Source of the DNA: Actinopolyspora mzabensis
GTDB taxonomy: Bacteria > Actinomycetota > Actinomycetes > Mycobacteriales > Pseudonocardiaceae
Reading direction: 5' to 3'
Length of the DNA: 64,000 nucleotides
Assembly (NCBI RefSeq): GCF_900101095.1
Contig: NZ_FNFM01000004.1
Span: 1 to 64,000, forward strand
The notes beneath the pieces were generated by a model, which was not told where the DNA came from, searched no databases, and saw only the letters and a program-made list of their open reading frames with translations. Below are positions 54,312-62,917 of the stretch, one piece after another (within the stretch, counting starts at the first letter, position 1; each line of letters starts with the position of its first letter). The position numbers and the translations under genes were made by a program.

Positions 54312-55055
54312 TCACTCGCGACAACGGTTCGCCGAGTAGAGGTGGCTGTCCGGGAACTCACCCGCCGTGAGCACCTCGCCCACGACGATCACGGCGGTAC
54401 GCTCGATCCCCGCCTGCCTGACCTGACCGGATATGTCCGACAGCGTGCCGCGCAGCACGACCTCGTCGTCCCTGCTCGCACCGGCGACCACGGCGACGGG
54501 GCATTCGGGCCCGTAGTTCGGCACCAACCGCTCCACTAGTTCCTCGACGCGGTTGACCGCCAGGTGCAGCACCATCGTCGCGCCGCTGTCGCCCAGCGTC
54601 TCGAGATCCTCGCCCTCCGGCATCGGGGTAGCTCGGGCAGCGATCCTGGTGAGCAACACGGTCTGACCGACACCGGGAACGGTGAGCTCTCGGTTCAGGG
54701 CTGCCGCCGCCGCGCTGAACGCGGGTACCCCCGGAACGATCTCGTAGTCCACACCGTGCGCGTCGAGTCTGCGCATCTGTTCGGCCACGGCGCTGAACAC
54801 AGCCGGATCCCCGGAGTGCAGCCGTGCCACGTCCTGCCCCCGACGGTGGGCCGCCAGCATCTCGTCGACTATCCCGTCGAGCGTCATCCTGGCGGTGTCG
54901 ACGAGTCGGGCTTCCGCCGGGCACTGTTCCAGAAGTTCTCGGGGAACCAGGCTGCCCGCGTACAGACACACCGGGCTGTTCGCGAGGGTGTCCCGGCCGC
55001 GCACGGTGATCAGGTCGGCCGCACCGGGGCCGGCACCGACGAAGTGAACCGTCAT
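54312..55055 (-). CDS. cobM: Precorrin-4 C11-methyltransferase
   Basis: 247 residues, canonical CobM/CbiF: VHFVGAGPGAADLITVRGRD, PVCLYAGSLVPRELLEQCP, VARLHSGDPAVFSAVAEQM, YEIVPGVPAFSAAAAALNRE and GQTVLLTRIAARATPMPEGE are all intact. It adds the C11 methyl of precorrin-5. ATG 55055 overlaps the cobL stop (ATGA), so it is coupled to cobL. Comparison with the CobM-like domain at 37900 shows that the latter has lost the GDP and LTR motifs kept here. The final 20 residues (EFPDSHLYSANRCRE) are a short extra tail. Confidence 0.96.
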   Translation of the reverse strand: MTVHFVGAGPGAADLITVRGRDTLANSPVCLYAGSLVPRELLEQCPAEARLVDTARMTLDGIVDEMLAAHRRGQDVARLHSGDPAVFSAVAEQMRRLDAHGVDYEIVPGVPAFSAAAAALNRELTVPGVGQTVLLTRIAARATPMPEGEDLETLGDSGATMVLHLAVNRVEELVERLVPNYGPECPVAVVAGASRDDEVVLRGTLSDISGQVRQAGIERTAVIVVGEVLTAGEFPDSHLYSANRCRE

Positions 55056-56296
55056 CGCTTCGTCACCGCCCACTGCGTCACCCGCATGGCGGGGCGCCAA
55101 GCGGTGAATCCACCGATCGGCGCGGCCTGTTCGATGCCGATGCGCACCAATTCGCCGCCCATCCTGCTGTACCAGTCGGACACTATCGACTCCGATTCCA
55201 TCGTGACGGCGTTGACCACCAGTCGTCCGCCGGGGGCCAACGCCTCCATACAGGTCCGTAACACGTCGGGCGTGGTCACCCCGCCGCCGACGAACACCGC
55301 GTCCGGTCGTTCCAGTTCTCGTAGTGCTTCCGGAGCGGCTCCCCGAACGACGCTCAGCTCGGGAACCCCGAGTCGGGCGGCGTTGCGTACGACTCGTTCG
55401 GCACGCTCGGCGCCTCGTTCGATCGCGATCGCCCGACAGGACGGAGCGGCACGCATCCACTCGACGGCCACGCTGCCGGCTCCCGCGCCGACATCCCACA
55501 GCAGTCCACCGGGGAAGGGGCCCAACCGAGCCAGCGTGGTCACCCGCACATCCCGTTTGGTCAGCTGCCCGTCGTGCTCGAACGCCTCATCCGGCAGTCC
55601 CGGCGCGCCGGCGGTTCGGAAGCGCTCGAACGGGGGTTGCGTTTCCGCGTCGGTACGACATCGCACCGCGAGTACGTGGAGCGGCTCGGTGTTCTCCCGC
55701 AGCTCGGCCGCGCTCGTGGTCCGGTGCCGCTCGTGCGCGGCTCCCAGGTTCTGCAGCACCGTCAGTTCGCTGCGGCCGAAGCCGTGCTCGGTGAGCAGCT
55801 CGGCGACCTTCCCCGGCGTGGTCCCGTCGGAGCCCAGCACCAGGAGGCGTGCGTCCGGATCGAGCGCGGCCAGCACGTTCTCCACCGCTCTGCCGACCAG
55901 GTTGACCACCCTGGTCTCCTGCAGTGGCCATCCCAACCGGGAACACGCCAGTGACACCGAGGAGGGCTGCGGTATCACATCCAGCCGCTCCGGTCCCAGC
56001 ATCCTGGCCAGGGTCGCACCGATTCCGTGGAACATGGGGTCCCCGCTCGCCAGTACGCAGACGGTGCTGTCCGCGTACTCGGCGAACAAGCCGGGCAGCG
56101 CGGGCAACAGCGGTGAGGGCCAGGCGATCCGACGGCCACTCGGCTCCGGCACCAGATCGAGCTGTCGTCGGCTGCCCAGCAGCACGTCGGCCCCGGCGAT
56201 CGCTTGCCTGGCGGTCGGGGACAGCCCCGGCCAACCGTCGGCGCCGATACCCACCACCCGCACTCGCTCGGGCAGCGCCGTACTCGCCTCGTTCAT
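55052..56296 (-). CDS. cobL: Precorrin-6B C5,15-methyltransferase (decarboxylating)
   Basis: 414-residue CbiE-CbiT fusion of the mycobacterial/Pseudomonas type. CbiE half: VRVVGIGADGWPGLSPTARQ, WPSPLLPALPGL, VLASGDPMFHGIGATLARML, VIPQPSSVSLACSRLGWP. CbiT half: FEHDGQLTKRDVRVTTLARL, LLWDVGAGAGSVAVEWMRAA, AVFVGGGVTTPDVLRT and LVVNAVTMESESIVSDWYSR; the end GGFTAWRPAMRVTQWAVTKR is classic. It methylates C5 and C15 and removes the ring-C acetate carboxyl. ATG 56296 is the start where similarity begins; the Shine-Dalgarno is weak. cobM follows, overlapping. Confidence 0.96.
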   Translation of the reverse strand: MNEASTALPERVRVVGIGADGWPGLSPTARQAIAGADVLLGSRRQLDLVPEPSGRRIAWPSPLLPALPGLFAEYADSTVCVLASGDPMFHGIGATLARMLGPERLDVIPQPSSVSLACSRLGWPLQETRVVNLVGRAVENVLAALDPDARLLVLGSDGTTPGKVAELLTEHGFGRSELTVLQNLGAAHERHRTTSAAELRENTEPLHVLAVRCRTDAETQPPFERFRTAGAPGLPDEAFEHDGQLTKRDVRVTTLARLGPFPGGLLWDVGAGAGSVAVEWMRAAPSCRAIAIERGAERAERVVRNAARLGVPELSVVRGAAPEALRELERPDAVFVGGGVTTPDVLRTCMEALAPGGRLVVNAVTMESESIVSDWYSRMGGELVRIGIEQAAPIGGFTAWRPAMRVTQWAVTKR

Positions 56297-56752
56297 GAGG
56301 ATCCAGGTGCCTCGGCCGTCGTCACCCGGTTCGCGACGGCTCCTGCCACCACGTCCTCCGGGACCGCCCCGGACCGCACGTCCGCGCAGGGCGGTGGGGT
56401 CCACCCACCGCGGAAGAGGCATTCGGACACGTTCGCGGTCCTCCTTCTCCGGGCTCGTCGGGTCGCGGAACACGGTTCACCGCCGCGGACAGTCCCGTGA
56501 CCGGCGGGAGTGGCTGAGTGTGCTCCGGAGGGACAGCCCTGTTCGGTGCCGCCGGCGGGTGTGTTGACCCCGGGGGCCGGATGCTCCGGACGTCGTGGGC
56601 CACTCCTACCGGGCTCCGCGCAGCGCTGCGCCTCACTTCGCTCGGCCGAGAGGGCAACCGAAGACACCGTGCCGCTCACCGGCCGACCGCGACGAGATGA
56701 TTCTAGCCCACTTCGGGGGTGACGACGCTGCCGGTGAGCGGCCCGGTCCTCG
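56297..56752. other. Intergenic region upstream of cobL
   Basis: 456 bases between cobL and yaaA, both on the minus strand. A minus-strand GCCACTCCCGCC near 56500 recalls a cobalamin box but the rest of the aptamer is absent. Several GC-rich inverted repeats can be drawn, none outstanding. No convincing ORF. It should contain the cobL-cobM promoter. Confidence 0.4.
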
Positions 56753-57493
56753 TCAGGCCACGATCACGCGCAGTGCCCGTTCGCCCGCCCGCTCCGCCCT
56801 GAGCCCGGCCTTTTCCGCCACCACGGCTATCGAGTCGAGATCGTCGGGCTCTTCCTCGACACATGCCAGTGCACGCGCCAGCCGTCCCTTGTGGGCCTTG
56901 TTGTGATGGCTCACGGTCTTGCGCGAGCCATCCGCCAGTTCGGTGACCACACTTACCGCCACGGCACCGTGCGTTCTCGCAAGCGCGGCGTAGGCGCCGG
57001 AACGCAGATCCACCACCGGTGCCCGCTCGGCGGCCAGTACCGGCTCCAGCGCGGGACGCCACACGGTGCGCAGTGGGTCGAGCCCGGGCAGGGTCGAGTT
57101 CGCCGAGAGCCGGTACCCGGGTATCGGGTCCCCACCTCGGACCATGCCGAACAGCGCCGAGGCCACAGCCAACCGGTTGTCGGCACGGGACCGCTCGACC
57201 GCCGACATCGAACCGACTTCCAGTGCGTCGTAGAGCACTCCGGTGTAACGCTCCAGCGCCGGTGCGGTCGGAGAGTTCCACAGTGTGGCGTTGCGCGTGA
57301 CCTCCCCCGACATTCGTTCGGACAGGCCGAGGGCCCGCAGGCTGGCGTCGGTGTCCGAGGCCAGTTCGGTCAGGGCCTCGGCCAGCCGTTCCCGTACCGG
57401 GTTGAGCTCCCCGAACGCCAGGGATTCGAGCCGCAGCGGCGCTCCGTCACCGCCGTTCGACTTGGTTTCGGACGGGGGAAGCAACACCAACAC
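56753..57493 (-). CDS. yaaA: YaaA family peroxide-stress protein
   Basis: 246-residue member of the YaaA/DUF328 (UPF0246) family. Signatures: MLVLLPPSETKSNGGDGAPL at the start (S-P-A/S-E/K-T-K region), ALERYTGVLYDALEVGSM, YRLSANSTLPGL, VVDLRSGAYAAL and KTVSHHNKAHKGRLARAL near the end, the conserved basic/His patch. In E. coli YaaA lowers free iron during peroxide stress and the fold binds DNA. No OxyR-like gene is nearby. It stands alone between cobL and the small zinc protein. Confidence 0.9.
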   Translation of the reverse strand: MLVLLPPSETKSNGGDGAPLRLESLAFGELNPVRERLAEALTELASDTDASLRALGLSERMSGEVTRNATLWNSPTAPALERYTGVLYDALEVGSMSAVERSRADNRLAVASALFGMVRGGDPIPGYRLSANSTLPGLDPLRTVWRPALEPVLAAERAPVVDLRSGAYAALARTHGAVAVSVVTELADGSRKTVSHHNKAHKGRLARALACVEEEPDDLDSIAVVAEKAGLRAERAGERALRVIVA

Positions 57494-57644
57494 GTGAACT
57501 CGGGATCCTTTCCGTATGGGCCTGGGGTTCCGAGAGCCCGGGGCGAACCGGGCCGCGTGGGATCCACCGCAGCCTAGTAGTAGGACTTCGTCACCCCCGG
57601 AGTCGAGCGGGCAACCGCGCGGCCACGGCCCGTTCCGCGCTTCC

Positions 57645-57923
57645 TCAGCGCTCCTCGGGCGGCTGATCCTCCTCCGGGGCCGCGCAGGGAAAGTCCGGCA
57701 CCCGCCGACGAACCAGGCTGTCCCAGCACGCTCGACAGGTCGGATACAGCAACCACTCCGTGGAACTGACCGGAGCGGGATCCAGCAACGAGCCGCACAG
57801 CGTCCGGACCTCCGACCAGCCCCACGCCCACGGCGGACGGTCGTTCCGGATCGCGTGGCGCCTCCCGTCCAGCTGCCGGGCCGGATGCCAGAACAGCGGT
57901 CCGTCGCCGTCTTCCGCGCTCAT
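57645..57923 (-). CDS. Small zinc-ribbon-like actinobacterial protein
   Basis: 92 residues. FWHPARQLDGRRHAI carries two His, TLCGSLLDP a Cys, and YPTCRACWDSL a C-x2-C pair; together they resemble the small zinc-finger proteins common in Saccharopolyspora and relatives (His, then LCG, then PTCxxC). The protein ends with an acidic tail (CAAPEEDQPPEER). ATG 57923 is preceded by GGGAG. Function unknown; zinc binding is an inference. It is transcribed away from proS, with 240 bases between. Confidence 0.72.
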   Translation of the reverse strand: MSAEDGDGPLFWHPARQLDGRRHAIRNDRPPWAWGWSEVRTLCGSLLDPAPVSSTEWLLYPTCRACWDSLVRRRVPDFPCAAPEEDQPPEER

Positions 57924-58163
57924 CACAGCTCCCATAGTGTGCTCGGTTCGCTCGAAGTGCGGAACAATTGAGCCACACCCACGCGTGGTGAGCGTGCGGA
58001 GAGCCGCCGCTGTGCTCCGATCGTGGGACCCGTGTCCCGCGCTTCGGAACTTTCCGCGCGGGAGCTCCCTTGCGGGAGGGGACTCGCCACTGACCGTGGT
58101 CCCGGCAGCTACGCTGCCCCGTAACACGCGAGGAGAACGCCGGGCGTAAAGGAGCGCGCAGCC

Positions 58164-59912
58164 GTGATCACGAGGATGTCCACGTTGTTCCTGCGTACCC
58201 TGCGGGAGGATCCGGCCGAGGCGGAGGTGCCGAGCCACCGTCTGCTCGTGCGCGCCGGATACGTACGTCGGGTGGCGCCGGGCATCTATTCCTGGCTGCC
58301 GTTGGGGTTGCGGGTGCTGCGCAACATCGAGCGGGCGGTACGGGAGGAAATGGACGCCATCGGTGCCCAGGAGATCCACCTGCCCGCACTGCTGCCGAAG
58401 GAACCCTACGAGGCCACCGGTCGCTGGACGGAGTACGGGCCGAACATGTTTCGGCTCAAGGACCGGAAGAACGGCGACTACCTGCTCGGGCCCACCCACG
58501 AGGAACTGTTCGCGCAGACGGTCAAGGGAGAGTACAACTCCTACCGCGACTTCCCCGTCATCCTCTACCAGATCCAGACGAAGTACCGCGACGAGGAACG
58601 CCCCCGCGCCGGGATTCTTCGCGGCAGAGAGTTCGTGATGAAGGACTCCTACTCCTTCGATCTCGACGACGAACAACTCCTGCGTTCCTACCAGCTTCAC
58701 CGGCAGGCCTACGTGCGGCTGTTCGACCGGCTCGAGCTCGACTACACCGTGGTGTCGGCGACTTCCGGTGCCATGGGAGGGTCGGCCTCCGAGGAGTTCC
58801 TGGCGGAGTGCGCCACGGGCGAGGACACCTTCGTGCGCAGCAGTGAATCCGACTACGCGGCCAACGTCGAAGCCGTCACGACACCGGCGCCCGCCGAGGG
58901 GCGGATCGAGGATCATCCTCCCGCCGAGATTCACCACACCCCGGACACCCCGACCATCGAGACCCTGGTGGAGTTCCTCGACTCCGAGAGCGAGCAACGC
59001 ACCTTCACCGCCGCGGACACGCTCAAGAACGTGCTGGTGAAGACCCGTGCTCCCGGAACCGAGGAGTGGGAACTGCTCGCGGTGGGAGTTCCCGGCGACC
59101 GCGAGGTCGACATGAAGCGGCTCGAGGCCGCCCTGGAGCCCCTGGAGGTGGCCCTGCTCGACGAGGCCGACTTCGAGGCGAACCCGTTCCTGGTCAAGGG
59201 ATACGTCGGTCCGCTGGCACTGCGTGACAACGGGGTGCGCTACCTCGTCGATCCCCGGGTGGTCCGGGGCACCGCCTGGGCGACCGGCGCCGACAAACCC
59301 GACCACCACGTGGTCGATCTGGTCTGCGGCCGCGACTTCACCCCGGACGGGACGATCGAGGCGGCCGAGGTTCGGGAGGGGGATCCCTCGCCGGACGGCC
59401 GCGGCGTACTTCGCTCCGCCCGCGGGATCGAGATCGGGCACATCTTCCAGCTGGGGCGCAAGTACACCGACGCCGTCTCGCTGGACGCGCTCGGGCAGGA
59501 CGGCAAGCCGAAGCGGGTCACCATGGGCTCCTACGGTGTGGGGGTCTCCCGACTGGTCGCGGCCATCGCCGAGCAGCACAACGACGAGCTCGGCCTGGTG
59601 TGGCCGAGGGAGGTCGCACCCGCCGACGTGCACGTGGTGATCGCGGGCAAGGACGAGAGCCTGGCCACCGAGGCCGAGCGGATCTCCACCGAGCTGGACG
59701 GTGCCGGTGTCCGCGTGATTCTCGACGACCGGAACGTCTCACCGGGGGTCAAGTTCGCCGATGCCGAGTTGGTCGGTGTTCCGACGATCCTCGTGGTCGG
59801 CAAGGGGTTGGCCAACGGTGTGGTCGAGGTCAAGGACCGGGCCAGCGGGGAGCGCACCGAGATCTCCACCGACCGGATCGTGGGGCATCTGGTCGGTCTG
59901 CTGCACGGCTGA
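58164..59912 (+). CDS. proS: Prolyl-tRNA synthetase (bacterial type)
   Basis: 582-residue class II synthetase that charges tRNA-Pro. Motif 1 lies in the region [20 protein letters not shown], motif 2 in [19 protein letters not shown], motif 3 in [20 protein letters not shown]. Between motifs 2 and 3 (about 225-400) is the INS editing domain that clears Ala-tRNA-Pro ([22 protein letters not shown]). The C-terminal anticodon-binding domain begins at [13 protein letters not shown] 58164 is set by AAAGGAG 9 bases upstream. In mycobacteria proS also borders this cobalamin region (Rv2845c, from memory). Confidence 0.97.
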   Translation: MITRMSTLFLRTLREDPAEAEVPSHRLLVRAGYVRRVAPGIYSWLPLGLRVLRNIERAVREEMDAIGAQEIHLPALLPKEPYEATGRWTEYGPNMFRLKDRKNGDYLLGPTHEELFAQTVKGEYNSYRDFPVILYQIQTKYRDEERPRAGILRGREFVMKDSYSFDLDDEQLLRSYQLHRQAYVRLFDRLELDYTVVSATSGAMGGSASEEFLAECATGEDTFVRSSESDYAANVEAVTTPAPAEGRIEDHPPAEIHHTPDTPTIETLVEFLDSESEQRTFTAADTLKNVLVKTRAPGTEEWELLAVGVPGDREVDMKRLEAALEPLEVALLDEADFEANPFLVKGYVGPLALRDNGVRYLVDPRVVRGTAWATGADKPDHHVVDLVCGRDFTPDGTIEAAEVREGDPSPDGRGVLRSARGIEIGHIFQLGRKYTDAVSLDALGQDGKPKRVTMGSYGVGVSRLVAAIAEQHNDELGLVWPREVAPADVHVVIAGKDESLATEAERISTELDGAGVRVILDDRNVSPGVKFADAELVGVPTILVVGKGLANGVVEVKDRASGERTEISTDRIVGHLVGLLHG

Positions 59913-60080
59913 TCAGGGCGATGGGGTTCGCTCTGGCGAGAGCTCGTCGGGGCGGACCCCGCCCGTTCCCCATGGCGCGGGAGCCCCCGTGCAGTGGGCA
60001 GCGCGTAGTGGGGGTAGTGGGGAGAGCGTGTAATGGGCGGGGGCCCGATTCTCGACGTTGCCCGATCGAGCCTCCGCCGT

Positions 60081-61076
60081 TCAGCGCACCGTGCGTGCCG
60101 AGTCGACGATGCGGGGCACCACGTCCTCGCCCGGGGCGCTCGGTGAGGCGGCGGGGCGTTCGCTGTCCGCGCTCGCCACCAGCACGACGTAGTGTTCCTC
60201 GGCCTTCACCACCAGTGTCGCCATCGTGACCTTCGTGGGAAGGCACCCGGCCGCTTCGTTCGACGAGTTCCGCTCGTCCCCCAGCGTCACCGTGCCCGAC
60301 AGCCGGACCGCGTCGAAGCCATCCACTGTGGTCTCACGTGGTTCCGCCGTTTCGAACGAGATCTCCGGAGCGACTCCGTTGGTGGCGTAGAAGTCGGTTC
60401 GGGCTTTCTCGTAGAAACTCTTGGCGGCATTCGACATCGTCGTTTCGGCGTCCACCCACGCGCTCACCACACGACCGGCTACCAGTGTGCGGTTGTCGCA
60501 CCGGTAAGAGGGGCCGTCCACGAGGCCGTGGAAGGTTACGTTCCGAACACCGGAGATCGTGTAGCTCTGCTCGGCCGGTAGGACGTTCCAGCTCTGCGGT
60601 ACGTCGTAGGCGAACTGGCTCCGCTCGTTGTAGCCCACCTGCCAGCCCTCGATCACCGGCTCCGGTGCCGGAGGCGCGGTCCAGGTGCTCGTCGAGGACC
60701 GCTCCTCGTCCGCGGCGACGTTGCCGCCGGACGGCGAGGAGGTGGTTCCGTAGTAGATGCTGATGGTGATCGCACTCGCCAACAACAGGACGGCGAGCGT
60801 GAGCCCCGTAACCACCATCCATCGGGTTCCCCGACGGTTCCCGCCACTGACGGGTTCGTCGAACGTGCCGAAGCCGCGGTAGATGGATTCCCGGGGCATC
60901 CCCGAGTGGCTGGAATCGGACTGCCAGCCGTACGGACTGGACCGGGAGTCCGTCGACCAACTCCCTGCGGAACCACCGGAATGGGGCGGCCACTGTGGAT
61001 ACTGCTGACCGCCTCGCGGGCCGAATCCTGATTGGCCGGACGTGTTGTCGTACGGCCCACGGGGTGGTTGCGTCAC
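60081..61076 (-). CDS. Membrane-anchored protein with Pro/Gly/Ser-rich N-terminus, unknown function
   Basis: 331 residues. An 85-residue cytoplasmic start rich in Gln, Gly, Ser, Tyr and Pro (GPRGGQQYPQWPPHSGGSAG) precedes one membrane segment (WMVVTGLTLAVLLLASAITI, about 86-108). The extracytoplasmic domain of about 200 residues (GWQVGYNERSQFAYDVPQSW onwards) has two cysteines in YRCDN and AAGCLP and looks globular. Many actinobacteria carry such single-pass proteins, often of DUF type; I do not recognise the domain. The Sec/TM anchor places it at the cell surface. It is alone on its strand. Confidence 0.75.
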   Translation of the reverse strand: MTQPPRGPYDNTSGQSGFGPRGGQQYPQWPPHSGGSAGSWSTDSRSSPYGWQSDSSHSGMPRESIYRGFGTFDEPVSGGNRRGTRWMVVTGLTLAVLLLASAITISIYYGTTSSPSGGNVAADEERSSTSTWTAPPAPEPVIEGWQVGYNERSQFAYDVPQSWNVLPAEQSYTISGVRNVTFHGLVDGPSYRCDNRTLVAGRVVSAWVDAETTMSNAAKSFYEKARTDFYATNGVAPEISFETAEPRETTVDGFDAVRLSGTVTLGDERNSSNEAAGCLPTKVTMATLVVKAEEHYVVLVASADSERPAASPSAPGEDVVPRIVDSARTVR

Positions 61077-61139
61077 ACCGGAAAGATTACCGGTCCCGGG
61101 CCCTGGGGAGGTCCGCCACCGTGGAGGGGACCGTCCGGT

Positions 61140-61550
61140 TCAGCCGCGGAGGAAACTCATCCGGATCCGCCGGGTCGGGTTGTCGGTGTTGGTGTCCACC
61201 AGACACACCGACTGCCACGTTCCCAGCGCCATGCGCCCCCCGAGCACCGGTACGGAGACGAACGGCGCCACGAAAGCGGGTAGCACGTGGTCACGTCCGT
61301 GGCCGTAGGAGCCGTGCCGATGTCGCCAGCGGTCGTCCGCCGGGAGCAGCTCGCGCAGCGCGGCTAGCAGGTCGTCGTCGCTGCCCGCCCCGGTTTCGAT
61401 GACGGCGATTCCCGCCGTGGCGTGGGGGACCCACAGGTGCAGCAGACCCTCGTCCCCTTCGGCCCCGCGCAGGAACTTCTCGCACTCGGTGTTGAGATCG
61501 CGCACCACTTCGCGACCACCGGTGCGTATCTCGACCTCTTCGCTGTGCAT
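61140..61550 (-). CDS. yjbQ: YjbQ / UPF0047 family protein
   Basis: 136 residues. Family signatures: GLLHLWVPHATAGIAVIETG (conserved His), WRHRHGSYGHGRDHVLPAF and GGRMALGTWQSVCLVDTNTD. Members have weak thiamine-phosphate synthase activity and a beta-sandwich fold; their real role is unclear. The ATG at 61550 lies 10 bases from the first copy of a 68-bp tandem repeat, so its promoter and leader must lie in the repeats. It abuts the membrane protein gene at 61076 with 63 bases between and no obvious terminator. Confidence 0.92.
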   Translation of the reverse strand: MHSEEVEIRTGGREVVRDLNTECEKFLRGAEGDEGLLHLWVPHATAGIAVIETGAGSDDDLLAALRELLPADDRWRHRHGSYGHGRDHVLPAFVAPFVSVPVLGGRMALGTWQSVCLVDTNTDNPTRRIRMSFLRG

Positions 61551-61560
61551 GCCCGGCAGT

Positions 61561-61764
61561 CTAGGCCCTCCGACGACATCCGGTCGGGTGGAGTCGTCCC
61601 GGGTGGGCCGCTGACGTGCCGTGTCCGGCTAGGCCCTCCGACGACATCCGGTCGGGTGGAGTCGTCCCGGGTGGGCCGCTGACGTGCCGTGTCCGGCTAG
61701 GCCCTCCGACGACATCCGGTCGGGTGGAGTCGTCCCGGGTGGGCCGCTGACGTGCCGTGTCCGG
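61561..61764. repeat. 68-bp tandem repeat, three identical copies
   Basis: Units at 61561-61628, 61629-61696 and 61697-61764 are identical. Each contains an internal inverted repeat, GACGAC ... GTCGTC with a 15-base centre, and a second palindrome TCCCGGG. The array fills the divergent region between yjbQ and the aminotransferase-fold gene, so copy number could change expression of both. There are no spacers, which excludes a CRISPR array. Confidence 0.95.
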
Positions 61765-61822
61765 AAGGCCGGAAGATTCTCGATGTGATCGTCACCGGTC
61801 CTCGTCGCGGTATCGTCTCGAC

Positions 61823-62869
61823 GTGCGCGAGTCGTTCGGTGCGAGCTTCGAGGTCCCGACCGGTTATCTCGACACCGCGAGCATCGGGATTCCGCCCGTT
61901 TTCGCGGCCGACTCCGTGTCGGCGGTGATCGACAGGTGGCGTACCGGTCGACTCGCCGCCACCGAGTTCGACGAGTTCGTGGTTTCGGCGCGGCGGGACT
62001 TCGCTCGACTGGTGGGCGTTTCCCCGGAACGGGTGGCCACTGGAAGTTCGGTGGGACAACTGGTCGGATCGGTGGCGGCTGGCGTGCCCGACAACAGCAG
62101 CGTGCTGGTGGTCCGGCGGGAGTTCACGAGCGTGGTGTTTCCGTTCGCCGCACAGCACGACCGTGGCGTGCGGGTTACCGAGGTCGCCCCGGACCGGTTG
62201 TTCGACTCCCTGCCAGAGCACGACGTGGTCGCCGTCAGCGTGGTGCAGTCCGCCGACGGCGCGATGGTGGATCCCGACCGACTGCGCGCGTTCGCCGAGC
62301 GACACGGTGTCCGGGTGCTGCTCGACGTGAGTCACGCGGCGGGCTGGATGCCGTTGGAACTGCACTGGGCGGACTGGGTCGTGGGATGCGGCTACAAGTG
62401 GTTGCTCACGCCGCGCGGTGCGGCCTGGCTGGCGGTCGGTCCGAGTGCACCGTGGCCGCGTCCGCACGGCGCGAACTGGTACGCGGGGGAGGACCCGTGG
62501 CAGAGCATCTACGGTCTGCCGCTGCGGCTGGCGAGCGACGCGCGTGCGCTGGACTCCTCACCGGACTGGTTCGCACAGCTGGGAGCGGCGAGCTCGCTGC
62601 GCTGGTTGGTCGGACTCGACAGGGCCGCGATCCGCGAGCACTGCCTCGCGCTGGCCGGGGCGTTGTGCTCGGAGCTGGGCCTGGCCGAACCCGATTCGCC
62701 CATAGTCTCCTTCGAGGCGCCCGAAGCGCTGTCCCGGTTACGTGATGTCGGTGTTCGGTTCTCCGAACGGGACGGCAGGATCCGGGTGGCTTTCCACGTC
62801 TACAACACGGCGGAGGACGTTCGAATGCTCCTGGACGCGCTCCGGTCCGACCCCGCCTTCCCGGCGTAG
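61823..62869 (+). CDS. Class V aminotransferase-fold PLP enzyme (cysteine desulfurase/kynureninase-like)
   Basis: 348 residues. It opens VPTGYLDTASIGIPPVFAAD, the N-terminal pattern of class V enzymes; GSSVGQLVGSVAAGVP is the phosphate loop, VLLDVSHAAGWMPLEL holds the PLP Asp and His, and the Schiff-base Lys is at 192 in CGYKWLLTPRGAAW. There is no active-site Cys loop of a desulfurase near the C-terminus, so the substrate is open. GTG 61823 lies 6 bases after a -10-like TATCGT and has no Shine-Dalgarno, suggesting a leaderless mRNA; the frame is open 66 bases upstream into the tandem repeats. Substrate unknown. Confidence 0.85.
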   Translation: MRESFGASFEVPTGYLDTASIGIPPVFAADSVSAVIDRWRTGRLAATEFDEFVVSARRDFARLVGVSPERVATGSSVGQLVGSVAAGVPDNSSVLVVRREFTSVVFPFAAQHDRGVRVTEVAPDRLFDSLPEHDVVAVSVVQSADGAMVDPDRLRAFAERHGVRVLLDVSHAAGWMPLELHWADWVVGCGYKWLLTPRGAAWLAVGPSAPWPRPHGANWYAGEDPWQSIYGLPLRLASDARALDSSPDWFAQLGAASSLRWLVGLDRAAIREHCLALAGALCSELGLAEPDSPIVSFEAPEALSRLRDVGVRFSERDGRIRVAFHVYNTAEDVRMLLDALRSDPAFPA

Positions 62870-62917
62870 TTGATGTGCTGTTCTCTGCCCGAGCGTTACC
62901 CGCTACGGTAGGTGCCC

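Noticed and set aside
56480-56530. Possible cobalamin riboswitch before cobL (minus-strand GCCACTCCCGCC)
   Set aside because: Lacks GCCACTG and the GCCGGTGxGAA core; only a chance partial match.
61561-61764. CRISPR-like array
   Set aside because: The 68-bp units touch each other without spacers, and no cas genes are near.
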